64,000 nucleotides of DNA from Mycobacterium colombiense (GCF_003284935.1 NZ_QMEV01000015.1:27778-91777), one strand, 5' to 3'. Counted from the stretch's first letter, positions 16,453 through 24,717 are shown. Program-made: numbers and translations. Notes: generated by a model not told the origin, from the sequence alone.

Positions 16453-18398
16453 AATGGGTTACCTACCAAGGTGATGGCGGCGAGCGGATCGGCGTCGTCT
16501 CCGGTGACACCATCCACGCGATGCCGCCGGGGGTGACGCTGCTCGACCTGATCGCGCGAGGCCATGACGGACTGCGGCAAGCGGGGGAGGAGGCGCAGCG
16601 CGCCCCGGCGGCGACGGTCCCGCTCGCGGACGTGCGCTTGCTGGCACCGATTCCCCGTCCGCCGTCGATCCGGGATTCGCTGTGCTTCCTGGACCACATG
16701 CGCAACTGCCAGGCCGCACTGGGTGGCGGGAAGGTGCTCGCCGACACGTGGTATCGCATTCCCGCGTTCTACTTCGCTTGCCCGACAACCGTTTTGGGCC
16801 CCTACGATGACGCCCCGACGGCACCCGGAAGCGCTTGGCAGGACTTCGAATTGGAGATCGCCGCGGTGATCGGGGCCGGCGGAAAGGATCTCACCGTCGA
16901 GCAAGCCGAACGGGCGATCATCGGTTACACGATCTTCAACGACTGGTCCGCGCGCGACCTGCAGCAGATGGAAGGCCAGCTGGGAATCGGGCAGGGCAAG
17001 GGCAAGGACAGCGGGGTCACGCTGGGCCCGTACCTGGTGACCCCCGACGAACTCGAGCCGTACCGCGACCCCTCCCAGCCCGGCAAGCTGGACCTGCGCG
17101 TCACCGCCCTGGTCAACGACGTTGTCATCGGGACCGGGTCGACGGCCCAGATGGACTGGACCTTTGGGGAGGTCATCTCCTACGCCTCGCGGGGCGTCAC
17201 GCTCAACCCCGGTGACGTCATCGGCTCCGGGACGGTGCCCACCTGCACGCTGGTCGAGCACCTCAATCCCGCGGCGCTGGAACGGTTTCCGGGTTGGCTG
17301 CACGACGGCGACGTCGTCACGCTTCAGGTCCAGGGCCTGGGGGAGACCCGGCAGACCGTGCGCGCGAGCAACCCGCCCCACGCGTTGGCGGCCCGGCCCA
17401 ATCCGGACGCCGCCCCCGCCGCGCAGCGGGTCAACCGCGCGCCGGCCCGGGTGCCCTACACCCGCGGGCTGCATCAGGTCGGCGACCGGGTGTGGGCGTG
17501 GACGCTGCCCGACGGCGGCTACGGGTGGAGCAACGCCGGACTGATCGCCGGCGACGATGCGTCCCTGTTGGTGGACACCCTGTTCGACCTCGCGCTGACC
17601 CGCGAGATGCTCGCCGCGATGCGGCCCATCACCGGTTCGGCGCCGATCACCGACGCGGTGATCACCCACTCCAACGGCGACCACACCCACGGCAATCAAC
17701 TGCTCGACGCGTCGGTGCGCATCATCGCCGCGCGCGGCACCGCCGAGGAGATCGAGCACGGCATGGCCCCCGAGATGCTGGCCATGGCGCAGACCGCGAA
17801 CCTGGGGCCGGTGGCGACGCGGTACACGCGGGAACGCTTCGGGCACTTCGATTTCAGCAACATCACGCTGCGCAATGCCGACCAGACCTTCGAACGCGAC
17901 CTGTGCGTCGAGGTGGGTGGGCGGCGAATCGACGTGCTGAATCTGGGTCCCGCCCACACCGCCGCCGACTCGGTGGTGCACGTGCCCGACGCGGGGGTGC
18001 TGTTCGGCGGCGACCTGTTGTTCATCGGCTGCACGCCCATCGTGTGGGCGGGCCCGATCGCCAACTGGGTCGCGGCGTGTGACGCGATGATCGCGCTGGA
18101 CGCGCCGACGGTGGTTCCCGGCCACGGCCCCGTCACCGATCCGGATGGAATCCGTGCGGTGCGTGGCTATCTCGTGCACGTCGCCGAACAGGCCGAGGCC
18201 GCCTACCGCCGCGGCTTGTCGTGGGCCGAGGCCGCCGACACCATCGACCTCGGCGAGTACGCGACCTGGCTGGACGCCGAGCGCGTCGTCGTCAACGTCT
18301 ATCAGCGGTACCGCGAACTCGACCCGCAGACACCGCAATTGGAGGTCATGGGCTTGCTGGTGATGCAGGCCGAATGGCTGGCCAAACGGTCCGCGTGA
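16449..18398 (+). CDS. fumarylacetoacetate-hydrolase / metallo-beta-lactamase-fold fusion protein
   Basis: A 649-residue bifunctional protein. Residues 1 to about 310 form a fumarylacetoacetate hydrolase (FAH) domain (FELEIAAVIG, IFNDWSARDLQ, GSGTVPTCTLVEH), a fold that cleaves or isomerises beta-diketo acids. Residues about 340-630 form a metallo-beta-lactamase domain: H407, N409, D411 and H412 in HSNGDHTHGN, then AHTAADS, GGDLLF and VPGHGPV. The second metal histidine of the usual HxHxDH is replaced by Asn409. It corresponds to Mtb Rv0939 (about 644 residues), so the fusion is conserved. It starts with GTG inside the ligD stop region (4-bp overlap), implying coupled translation with a DNA ligase for no obvious metabolic reason. 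Confidence 0.88.
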   Translation: MKWVTYQGDGGERIGVVSGDTIHAMPPGVTLLDLIARGHDGLRQAGEEAQRAPAATVPLADVRLLAPIPRPPSIRDSLCFLDHMRNCQAALGGGKVLADTWYRIPAFYFACPTTVLGPYDDAPTAPGSAWQDFELEIAAVIGAGGKDLTVEQAERAIIGYTIFNDWSARDLQQMEGQLGIGQGKGKDSGVTLGPYLVTPDELEPYRDPSQPGKLDLRVTALVNDVVIGTGSTAQMDWTFGEVISYASRGVTLNPGDVIGSGTVPTCTLVEHLNPAALERFPGWLHDGDVVTLQVQGLGETRQTVRASNPPHALAARPNPDAAPAAQRVNRAPARVPYTRGLHQVGDRVWAWTLPDGGYGWSNAGLIAGDDASLLVDTLFDLALTREMLAAMRPITGSAPITDAVITHSNGDHTHGNQLLDASVRIIAARGTAEEIEHGMAPEMLAMAQTANLGPVATRYTRERFGHFDFSNITLRNADQTFERDLCVEVGGRRIDVLNLGPAHTAADSVVHVPDAGVLFGGDLLFIGCTPIVWAGPIANWVAACDAMIALDAPTVVPGHGPVTDPDGIRAVRGYLVHVAEQAEAAYRRGLSWAEAADTIDLGEYATWLDAERVVVNVYQRYRELDPQTPQLEVMGLLVMQAEWLAKRSA

Positions 18399-18411
18399 GT
18401 CACCGCACCGG

Positions 18412-19329
18412 CTAGAGGCGCACGGCCCTGACGAAGCTGATCGTGGTGGCGGGGACCTGCTGTCCGGCGGGCCCCAGTTCCGGCAGGCCCGCGGCGGAGA
18501 ACAGGTCGGCGAGCCGAAACGTGGTGGTATCCCACCCGTTTGCGGCGAGGTGGGCGGCGACGTCGGTGTGCTCTCCGGGGTAGGCCAAGGCGGCGACGTC
18601 CATCTCGAGCCCGTGCCGTCGCCACCCCTCGGTCATGCGCCGGGCCTGCTCCTGCCCCTCCGGCGTCGGCGGCGCGACGGTCCCGAAATCGGCGGCGAAC
18701 CGGCTGCCCTCGCTGGACAACGGAATGATGGCGTCCAGCAACCGCAGCTCTGCTTCGGGCGGAAGGAATCCGATCAGCACTCCCTCGGCCAGCCACGCCG
18801 TCGGCTGGGCCGGGTCAAAGCCGTTGTCCTGCAAGGCCGCCGGCCAGTCCTCACGCAGATCGATGCCCACGGTGCGGAGTTCGGCGGTGGGGGCCGCGCC
18901 GATCCCGGCGAGCGTCGCCGTCTTGAACGCGATCACCTCCGGCTGATCGATCTCGTACACCGTCGTCCCGACCGGCCACCGCAGCCGGTAGGCGCGCGAA
19001 TCCAACCCCGATGCCACGATCACCACCTGGCGCAGCCCGGCCTGGCCGGCCGCGGCGAAGTAGTCATCGTAAAACCGGCCCCGAGCCGCGAAGGTGTCCA
19101 CCATGCGCGAGAAAGCGACGCCCTCCTCGATGTCGGCCGAATCGAGTTCGCCGCTCGCCAGCTTGGTGAACACGTCCAGCCCGACGGCACGCACCAGCGG
19201 CTCGGCGAACTCATCGGTGATGACCGGTTGCGGACGTTTGGTGGCGGCCGCGCGGGCCGCGGCCACCATGGTGGCGGTGGCGCCCACGCTGCTGGCCAGG
19301 TCCCAGCTGTCGCCTTCGGTTCGTGCCAT
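18412..19329 (-). CDS. SAM-dependent methyltransferase of the mycobacterial TIGR00027 / LCM-like family
   Basis: A 305-residue putative S-adenosylmethionine-dependent O-methyltransferase. The family signature is clear: [26 protein letters not shown] at the N-terminus (shown here across two segments), [17 protein letters not shown] as the SAM-binding region, and YEIDQPEV. The start ATG 19329 is preceded by GAAGGAGA. Mycobacteria carry many paralogues of this family; substrates are mostly unknown, with polyketide or lipid acids suspected. It is transcribed away from the enoyl-CoA hydratase gene and ends 13 bp from the convergent fusion gene. Confidence 0.85.
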   Translation of the reverse strand: MARTEGDSWDLASSVGATATMVAAARAAATKRPQPVITDEFAEPLVRAVGLDVFTKLASGELDSADIEEGVAFSRMVDTFAARGRFYDDYFAAAGQAGLRQVVIVASGLDSRAYRLRWPVGTTVYEIDQPEVIAFKTATLAGIGAAPTAELRTVGIDLREDWPAALQDNGFDPAQPTAWLAEGVLIGFLPPEAELRLLDAIIPLSSEGSRFAADFGTVAPPTPEGQEQARRMTEGWRRHGLEMDVAALAYPGEHTDVAAHLAANGWDTTTFRLADLFSAAGLPELGPAGQQVPATTISFVRAVRL

Positions 19330-19409
19330 TGCTTCTCCTTCGGTGTGACGGCAGAACCACGGTATGCCTCGCCGGTGAACAGGCACGTCACGTCGCCTAC
19401 GGTTCCCCT

Positions 19410-20216
19410 ATGCCCGCAGTGACACTGGAAGCCCTCGAAGACAACATCGCCTGCATCACCCTGAACCGGCCCGAGCGCCTCAACGCCATCGATGGGTCGT
19501 TGATCGACGGCGTCGACGAGGCGCTCGACGCCCTGGACACGGGCGAGTTCCGGGTGGCGATTCTGACCGGTGCCGGGCGCGGGTTTTGCGCCGGCGCCGA
19601 TTTGAGCGGCACCGGCCAGCCGTGGACGCAGAACAAGCCGACCACCCCGGCGTTCAAGGTCAACTACGACGCGCAGGTTCGGTTGGCCGGTCTGTACACC
19701 CGGATCTACGAGATGGACATTCCGGTGATCGGTGCGGTGAACGGTGTCGCCGTCGGTGGCGGCCTGGCGTTCTCGTTGGTCTGCGACGTCCGGGTCGCCT
19801 CCGAGCAGGCCCGGTTCGGTTCGGTGTTCATCAAGGCGGGCTTCTCGTCGATGGACATGGGCACCAGCTACCTGTTGCCGAAGATCGTCGGCGCCGGCGT
19901 GGCCCGCGAACTCATGCTCACCGGCCGCATCATCGACGCGGCCGAGGCCTACCGCATCAAGCTGGTGCACGAGGTCGTCGCGCCCGACGAGCTGATGCCC
20001 GCCGCGCTCAAGCTGGCCCGCTCGATCGCCGAGAACAACGCTTATGGCGTGTGGCAGACCAAGATTGGGCTCAACGCCGCGCTCGACGCGCCCAGTTTGC
20101 GCCATGCCATCGAGATCGAGAACCGCACCCAGATCCTCAGCGGCTTCACCAACAACCCGGTCGAGGCCGCCCTGGCGCACCGAGAGAAGCGCCCGCCGAA
20201 GTGGGATGCGTTGTGA
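19410..20216 (+). CDS. enoyl-CoA hydratase/isomerase family protein
   Basis: A 268-residue crotonase-fold protein. The oxyanion-hole segments are GAGRGFCAGADLSG and GVAVGGGLAFSLVCDVRVAS. ATG 19410 is chosen because homology begins at MPAVTLEALEDNIACITLNRPERLNAID; an upstream in-frame start adds unrelated residues. Of the two acid residues of classical enoyl-CoA hydratase, the one in VARELMLTGRI is kept but the one usually in the PE-x-x-x-G position is replaced (VFIKAGFSS), so it may catalyse isomerisation or another crotonase reaction instead of hydration. It faces the oxidoreductase gene downstream across a tandem repeat. Confidence 0.85.
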   Translation: MPAVTLEALEDNIACITLNRPERLNAIDGSLIDGVDEALDALDTGEFRVAILTGAGRGFCAGADLSGTGQPWTQNKPTTPAFKVNYDAQVRLAGLYTRIYEMDIPVIGAVNGVAVGGGLAFSLVCDVRVASEQARFGSVFIKAGFSSMDMGTSYLLPKIVGAGVARELMLTGRIIDAAEAYRIKLVHEVVAPDELMPAALKLARSIAENNAYGVWQTKIGLNAALDAPSLRHAIEIENRTQILSGFTNNPVEAALAHREKRPPKWDAL

Positions 20217-20226
20217 GGCTTAGGTC

Positions 20227-20366
20227 CTGCCCCGCGCTTGTGACCGCCGCTAAACCCGATGGCGGCGGCCCACTGCGCCCGGCTGCCCCGCGCTTTTGAC
20301 CGCCGCTAAACCCGATGGCGGCGGCCCACTGCGCCCGGCTGCCCCGCGCTTTTGACCGCCGCTAAA
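20227..20366 (+). repeat. 56-bp tandem repeat, 2.5 copies
   Basis: Units at 20227-20282 and 20283-20338 differ at a single base (CTTG against CTTT). A half unit at 20339-20366 follows. Each starts CTGCCCCGCGCTT, contains GACCGCCGCTAAACCCGATG and ends GCGCCCGG. The half unit supplies the stop codon of the convergent oxidoreductase gene. The unit is related to the single copies at 45006-45060 and 57577-57630. Confidence 0.9.
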
Positions 20367-21228
20367 GTTTCGCGATCACGTTCTCGGCGAACATCTCCAG
20401 GTTGCGGATCTTGCTGTCCAGCGGCTCGGTGTCCTTGCCCTTGATGTAGGGGATGCGGAAGCCGACGATGACGTCGGTGACGCCCTTGTCCTCGAGCCGT
20501 TTGATGCCGTCGGCGGTGTAGGCGTCGGCCGAGATGACGTGGATCTCGAACGGCCCCGTCTTGCCGGCCTCTTCGCGGAATTTCTTGAGCTTCGCCAGCA
20601 GGTGGTCGAGCTCCTCGGGGTCACCGCCGCCGTGCATCCAGCCGTCCAGGCGCGCCGCGCGCCGCAGGGCCGCGTCGGCATGCCCGCCGATGAGAATCGG
20701 GACGGGCTTGGTGGGAGCGGGCGTCATCTTGGTCTTGGGAATGTCGTAGAACTCGCCGTGGAATTCGAAGTATTCACCGGTGGTGAGGCCCTGGATGATC
20801 TCGATGCATTCGTCCATCCGCTTGCCGCGCCGGGCGAACGGGACACCCAGCAGCTCGTAGTCCTCGGGCCACGGGCTGGTGCCGACGCCGAAACCCACTC
20901 GGTTGTCGGTCATCGCGGCCAGCGACCCGATCTGCTTGGCCACCAACGCCGGTGGCCGGATGGGCAGCTTGAGAACGAAGAAGTTGAACCGCAGCTTCGT
21001 GGTCACCGCGCCCAAAGCCGATGTCAGCACGAAGGTTTCGATGAACTCCTTGCCATCGAGGAACTCGCGGTTGCCGTCCGGCGTGTAGGGGTACTTCGAG
21101 TCGGACTCGAAGGGATAGGCGATGCTGTCGGCGATCGTCATGGCGTCGTAGCCGGCCGCCTCGGCTGCCTTGGCCAGCGGGATGTAGTACCTAAAGTCAG
21201 TCATCGCCTCTGCGTAGGTAAACCGCAC
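20362..21228 (-). CDS. LLM-class (probably F420-dependent) oxidoreductase, Rv0940c-like
   Basis: A 288-residue luciferase-like TIM-barrel oxidoreductase; this family uses F420 or FMN. Family segments include NRVGFGVGTSPWPEDYE, GKRMDECIEII and VPILIGGHADAALRRAARLDGWM. GTG 21228 (MRFTYAEAMTDF) is chosen over a start 60 bp upstream: it gives the Mtb Rv0940c length and has GGAAGG at a good distance. A KstR palindrome lies 37 bp upstream, which suggests a role in sterol or related lipid oxidation. It is similar in fold, but not closely, to the gene at 37697-38545, which has the same operator. Confidence 0.87.
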   Translation of the reverse strand: MRFTYAEAMTDFRYYIPLAKAAEAAGYDAMTIADSIAYPFESDSKYPYTPDGNREFLDGKEFIETFVLTSALGAVTTKLRFNFFVLKLPIRPPALVAKQIGSLAAMTDNRVGFGVGTSPWPEDYELLGVPFARRGKRMDECIEIIQGLTTGEYFEFHGEFYDIPKTKMTPAPTKPVPILIGGHADAALRRAARLDGWMHGGGDPEELDHLLAKLKKFREEAGKTGPFEIHVISADAYTADGIKRLEDKGVTDVIVGFRIPYIKGKDTEPLDSKIRNLEMFAENVIAKL

Positions 21229-21264
21229 GTCATCTGCCTTCCTGGAGGGGTCGTCCCTCGACAT

Positions 21265-21278
21265 TAGAACGTGTTCTA
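21265..21278. promoter_or_regulatory. KstR operator upstream of the Rv0940c-like gene
   Basis: The perfect palindrome TAGAACGTGTTCTA fits the KstR consensus TnnAACnnGTTnnA and is centred about 43 bp upstream of the chosen start. The same 14 bases recur at 38555-38568 before another LLM-class gene. Confidence 0.75.
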
Positions 21279-21342
21279 GTTTCAGCACAACCGGCAGATG
21301 GGCGCGACGGCGCCCGGGTCGCCATCCCGTGCCGGTTTCGGA

Positions 21343-22086
21343 TTAAAGCTGGTTCTCGGGGCCGATGACGGCCCACACCGTCTTGCCGGACGCGGTGGGC
21401 GTGCTGCCCCACGCGCGCGACAACGCCTCGACGATCGCCAGCCCGGACACGTCGATGCCCTGCGATGGCGACGGCAGCCGCACCGCGGGCGCCTCGCTGG
21501 CGTCGGATACCGCGATGGTCGCGGTGGTGCCTTGCGCTTCGATGCGCACCACCGGAACGCTCGCGGTGTGCTCCAGCACGTTCTCCACGAAAACGTTGAC
21601 CACGACCAGGGCCACCGGAATGAGTTTGGACTGCGACCAAGTGGTGAGCCATTCGCGGACCATGCGCCGCGACTCGCGCAGGCTGGTCAGGTCGGCGGGC
21701 AGCTGGACATCGGCCCGGCGCACCGGGCGGCGGCTGTTTTGGCCGAGCGCCTTCATCGCCACTTTTTCGGTCGGGTAGACCGGCATGAAGTGGGTGACAC
21801 CGCTATTGCCGATCGCCTCGCGGGCCGCCCGGTTGGTGCAGACCAACACGATCGGTATGTGGGGCGCGCTGCCGACCTGCCAGTACGCGCCCATGAAGCT
21901 CGACCATGCGGATTCCGTGTGCACCTTGAGGCCGGAGACGTTGACGATCACGGCGGCGGCGTCGTCCAAGGTGGCCTTGAGAATTCGCTCGCGAACGGTG
22001 GTGGAGTTGGCGGCATCAAGCTCACCGTCGACGGTCAGAACGGCTACGGCGTCATCCGTCCGCATCGCAACGGCCACCGGGCTCAT
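21343..22086 (-). CDS. STAS domain fused to RsbW-type ATPase domain (anti-anti-sigma / anti-sigma type regulator)
   Basis: A 247-residue protein from ATG 22086 (22131 is an alternative giving 15 more). Residues about 1-110 resemble a STAS domain (VLTVDGELDAANSTTVRERI, NVSGLKVHTESAW), the fold of anti-sigma-factor antagonists. The C-terminal part holds an RsbW-like HATPase: VVVNVFVENVLEHT is the N-box and GIDVSGLAIVEALSRAWG the G-region. Having both partner-type domains in one chain suggests a signalling protein of a partner-switching system. Mtb Rv0941c is the likely counterpart. No sigma-factor gene is nearby, so its target is unknown. Confidence 0.75.
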   Translation of the reverse strand: MSPVAVAMRTDDAVAVLTVDGELDAANSTTVRERILKATLDDAAAVIVNVSGLKVHTESAWSSFMGAYWQVGSAPHIPIVLVCTNRAAREAIGNSGVTHFMPVYPTEKVAMKALGQNSRRPVRRADVQLPADLTSLRESRRMVREWLTTWSQSKLIPVALVVVNVFVENVLEHTASVPVVRIEAQGTTATIAVSDASEAPAVRLPSPSQGIDVSGLAIVEALSRAWGSTPTASGKTVWAVIGPENQL

Positions 22087-22115
22087 CCCAGCTCGGTCCT
22101 GGCGTCCGGTTCCAT
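22083..22115 (-). CDS. possible 10-codon leader peptide ORF (MEPDARTELG)
   Basis: ATG 22115 is preceded by a strong GAGGAGC ribosome site and opens a 10-codon frame whose TGA overlaps the ATG of the STAS/ATPase gene (ATGA). This would couple its translation to the downstream gene. It is short and could be chance, so confidence is low; the alternative is that the STAS gene starts at 22131. Confidence 0.25.
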   Translation of the reverse strand: MEPDARTELG

Positions 22116-22470
22116 GTACCGCTCCTCGCATTCTGCCGGGCCGATTGCTTGAGTATCCGCTCTCAGGGGCAAAAGTCTACTTCGCAAATCGTCGGCCTCA
22201 ACGCAGGAGGAATCCGCAGGCCGCCATCGGGATCCCCCTGAATCTTTGCCGCAAGCCCGCAGTGAAGGCATCATGTGCTCTCCTCCCCGCCCGCCGTGGC
22301 GTCCACCTCTACCGCCGCGGCGCGCTGTGGAGTCCATCGCCCAGCACGCGCTTCCCACGGGGTTACCACGCCACGAGTGCAGCCAAACTTTTCGGTATGT
22401 TCGACAAACGTGCATTAACCAGCGCAAAGGCAGCGGTTTTCGGCCCCGCCCGGCGATGCCCGGATGGGGC
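22087..22470. other. 384-bp intergenic region without a convincing gene
   Basis: This lies between the STAS/ATPase gene and the 3' end of the Baeyer-Villiger-like gene, both on the minus strand. It presumably holds the STAS gene promoter and the possible leader ORF. Longer open frames here have arginine-rich, low-complexity translations with no recognisable family, and I do not call them. AGGAGG occurs at 22206-22211 on the plus strand without a plausible start after it. Confidence 0.5.
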
Positions 22471-23691
22471 TCAGTGGTTGCTCAGTGCGTACGGCGGAGC
22501 GCCCACCCCGGCGACCGAGTGCGATCCCCACGGGGTCTGTTCGACGATGCGTGCCGGCGCGCTGCGCTGACCGATGGTCAGAGTGCCGGTCCGCGATTGC
22601 TTGAAAAGGTCGTCCGGCAAAGGTCCGGACGCCGAACCGAATACCGTTCCCTGCCAGTGATAGCGGCCGTCGAGCGGGTCCAGATGGCCGGTCAGCCTGA
22701 CCCGTACCGCATGGCGGGCGCCGCCGATATCCAGCGTGGCGGCACCGCTGTACGTGTCGTCGCCGGCGGGCGCGCTGGCCGAAAGGTCGAAGGCGGATGC
22801 CACCGGGGGCGGCTCGGCCGGTCGCAACTGGGCCCGCTCGTTGAACACCTGCTGGCTGCTGGCGCGGACCTCGATGCGGGCGCTGGCGGTGCGCGCCATG
22901 ACGTTCAGGCACTCGGCGACGTAGCGCGCCTGGGCGTCCCGATCGGGTCCGGTGATGACGAAGTAGTTCGGGAATCCGCGGATGGCCACCCCGCAGAACG
23001 GCTCCATCCCGTCGTGCCAGGCCGGCCGGAGGCTGCGGCCTGCCGCGCCGATCAAGCCGTCGTCGGTGGCGTCCTCGGGGATGTAGAAGCCGGTGCCGTA
23101 CACGATGGCGTCGACGCGGTGCTCCACGCCGTCGACGGTGCGCACGCCCGCTGCGGTGACCGCCTCGATCGCCGACGGTGCGACCATGATCCGGGGCCGT
23201 GGGGCGCCGGCCCGGGTGCGGCGGCGCAGCCAGCGCTTGACGCGGGTGGACCAGACCGGGATGTCGGCCACCACCCGACGCGGCGCATGGGCGAACACGG
23301 TGACCGAGGTCGCCGTGCGGGCCAGTCGCTCGAGGTGATGGGCCGCGGCGGCGTCGGCGCCGATCACCGCGATGCGCTTGCCGGACGGATCGAATTCGCT
23401 ATCCCACGCCGCGGCATGAAACGACGCACCCCGAAAGTCGTTGTCACCGGGCAGCTTCGGTATCCAGGGGGATCCGGGCCGGCGGCGTGCGTCGACGACG
23501 ACGTGCGTCCGGATCACGTCGCCGCCGGCGGTGTGCAGCGTCCAGCTGTTGGTGGCGTCGTCGAACACGGCACGCAGGACCGAGACGTCGGGCAGCGTGA
23601 CATCGCCGACGCCGGCCGCCTGCAAAACGGATCGCACGGCGCGGGCGCCGGCGTCCGCGCCGAGGACCACCAGCGCGTGATCAGCCGTCAC
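22471..23691 (-). CDS. Baeyer-Villiger-type flavin monooxygenase-like protein with degenerate cofactor motifs
   Basis: A 406-residue protein, Rv0943c-like. The Baeyer-Villiger fingerprint FxGxxxHxxxW is intact (FRGASFHAAAWD), and the later segments VDAIVYGTGF and GFPNYFVITGP fit the family. However, the two Rossmann glycine motifs are eroded: VVLGADAGA at the N-terminus and IAVIGADAAA before the fingerprint, and the usual stretch between the FAD motif and mid-domain is shortened. The last about 100 residues form a separate beta-rich domain (YSGAATLDIGG, DGRYHWQGTVFG), like the DUF4873 tail of actinobacterial monooxygenases. GTG 23691 overlaps the AurF-like stop (GTGA), so the pair is translationally coupled. 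Confidence 0.78.
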   Translation of the reverse strand: MTADHALVVLGADAGARAVRSVLQAAGVGDVTLPDVSVLRAVFDDATNSWTLHTAGGDVIRTHVVVDARRRPGSPWIPKLPGDNDFRGASFHAAAWDSEFDPSGKRIAVIGADAAAAHHLERLARTATSVTVFAHAPRRVVADIPVWSTRVKRWLRRRTRAGAPRPRIMVAPSAIEAVTAAGVRTVDGVEHRVDAIVYGTGFYIPEDATDDGLIGAAGRSLRPAWHDGMEPFCGVAIRGFPNYFVITGPDRDAQARYVAECLNVMARTASARIEVRASSQQVFNERAQLRPAEPPPVASAFDLSASAPAGDDTYSGAATLDIGGARHAVRVRLTGHLDPLDGRYHWQGTVFGSASGPLPDDLFKQSRTGTLTIGQRSAPARIVEQTPWGSHSVAGVGAPPYALSNH

Positions 23692-24593
23692 AGAAACCTG
23701 CTGCGCTTCCAGCCGCGGCGCGCGATCGGGCCCATCAGGCCGACCTCGGTCAAAAACGCCGCCAGTGGCGCGAAGCCGGCAACCTGCATGTCGTGGCGAT
23801 GCGGGCTGGTGCGGGCCATCTTTCGGGCCCGCTTGGGATCCAGACCCGCCCGCGCGTAGGGGACCGGGTTGCTGAACAGGTAGGCGAAGAAATAGCCGCC
23901 CAACCCGTTGATGTTGGCCATGAACCAACGGTTGAACCGGGGCATCTCGACGACGCGCTTGCGGGCGCCGTCGCGCGCGAACTGGATGTGGCGCGCCTCT
24001 TCGGTGACATGAATCCGCATGAGGCGCTGGATGATTGGTTGCAGTTCCGCGTCGTCCATCATCTGCCGCTGCAGCGAGTCGAAGATCTCCTCACCGATCA
24101 GGGCGGCCACCCAGAGCATCGAGCCGCGCTGAAACGCCAGTGGCAGCGCATTGATGATCATCCTGTGAAACAGTCTGGGACGCACCGGCTTTGCCCCGAT
24201 GCGTTCAATGGCCTTGCCGAACATCACCATGTGTCGGGTCTCGTCGCCAAGCTCGGTCAGCTTGTAGTGCGTCGACCTGCTGGTCGGGTCCTCGTGCAGG
24301 ATCGTGCGCAGCAGCGCCTGGTTGAGCATGTTCTCGAACCAGATCCCGGCCGACAGCGTGTTGACCAATTCCTGGCGAGACAGCTCGATTTGTTGTTCGC
24401 GGGTCATCTCGTCCCACAGGGGCGTTCCATAGAGCGACACCAGCCGGGGCGGCAGATAGAACTTGTCCGGATCCAGCGGGGCGTCCCAATCGATGTCGAC
24501 GACGGGTTCGTAGGACTTCTTCACCGAGCCTTTCAGCAACCGGTCCGCGAAGTCTTCACGACTCGGCCCTGCCGGCCGCACCGCTGACGTCAT
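23688..24593 (-). CDS. AurF-like ferritin-fold diiron oxygenase
   Basis: A 301-residue helical protein with carboxylate-bridged diiron motifs in the AurF order: RQELVN (E75), ELGDETRHMVMF (E118, H121), ALIGEEI (E168/E169) and HVTEEARHIQFA (H195, E198/E199, H202). AurF itself oxidises an aromatic amine to a nitro group, but mycobacterial relatives have unknown substrates. It is the first gene of a two-gene unit with the monooxygenase-like protein. A perfect 20-bp inverted repeat lies 32 bp upstream of the start. Diiron oxygenase plus flavoprotein suggests a two-component oxidation, which is an inference. Confidence 0.83.
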   Translation of the reverse strand: MTSAVRPAGPSREDFADRLLKGSVKKSYEPVVDIDWDAPLDPDKFYLPPRLVSLYGTPLWDEMTREQQIELSRQELVNTLSAGIWFENMLNQALLRTILHEDPTSRSTHYKLTELGDETRHMVMFGKAIERIGAKPVRPRLFHRMIINALPLAFQRGSMLWVAALIGEEIFDSLQRQMMDDAELQPIIQRLMRIHVTEEARHIQFARDGARKRVVEMPRFNRWFMANINGLGGYFFAYLFSNPVPYARAGLDPKRARKMARTSPHRHDMQVAGFAPLAAFLTEVGLMGPIARRGWKRSRFL

Positions 24594-24624
24594 GCCCCGC
24601 TCCCTCCGTTGGGTGCTTCAGACG

Positions 24625-24644
24625 GTACCCATGGTACTGGGTAC
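24625..24644. promoter_or_regulatory. 20-bp palindrome, candidate TetR-type operator
   Basis: GTACCCA (24625-24631) and TGGGTAC (24638-24644) are perfect 7-bp arms around TGGTAC. The size and symmetry suit a TetR-family dimer. It lies between the divergent AurF-like gene (32 bp away) and cobF (74 bp away), so it could control either. No regulator gene adjoins. Confidence 0.5.
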
Positions 24645-24717
24645 TTGGGGTCCCGGCTAGATGCCGAAGGTCGCGATTCGGCAATCTGACTGGCAACGAG
24701 CATCAGGAGGCGACGCG

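Noticed and set aside
16359..18338. Long minus-strand open frame over the FAH/MBL fusion
   Set aside because: Antisense shadow with no recognisable domain; the plus-strand product has two complete domains.
22116..22427. Remainder of a 114-codon minus-strand frame upstream of the STAS/ATPase gene
   Set aside because: The Arg/Gly/Trp-rich translation has no family resemblance. Only the last ten codons, with their strong ribosome site, are kept as a possible leader.
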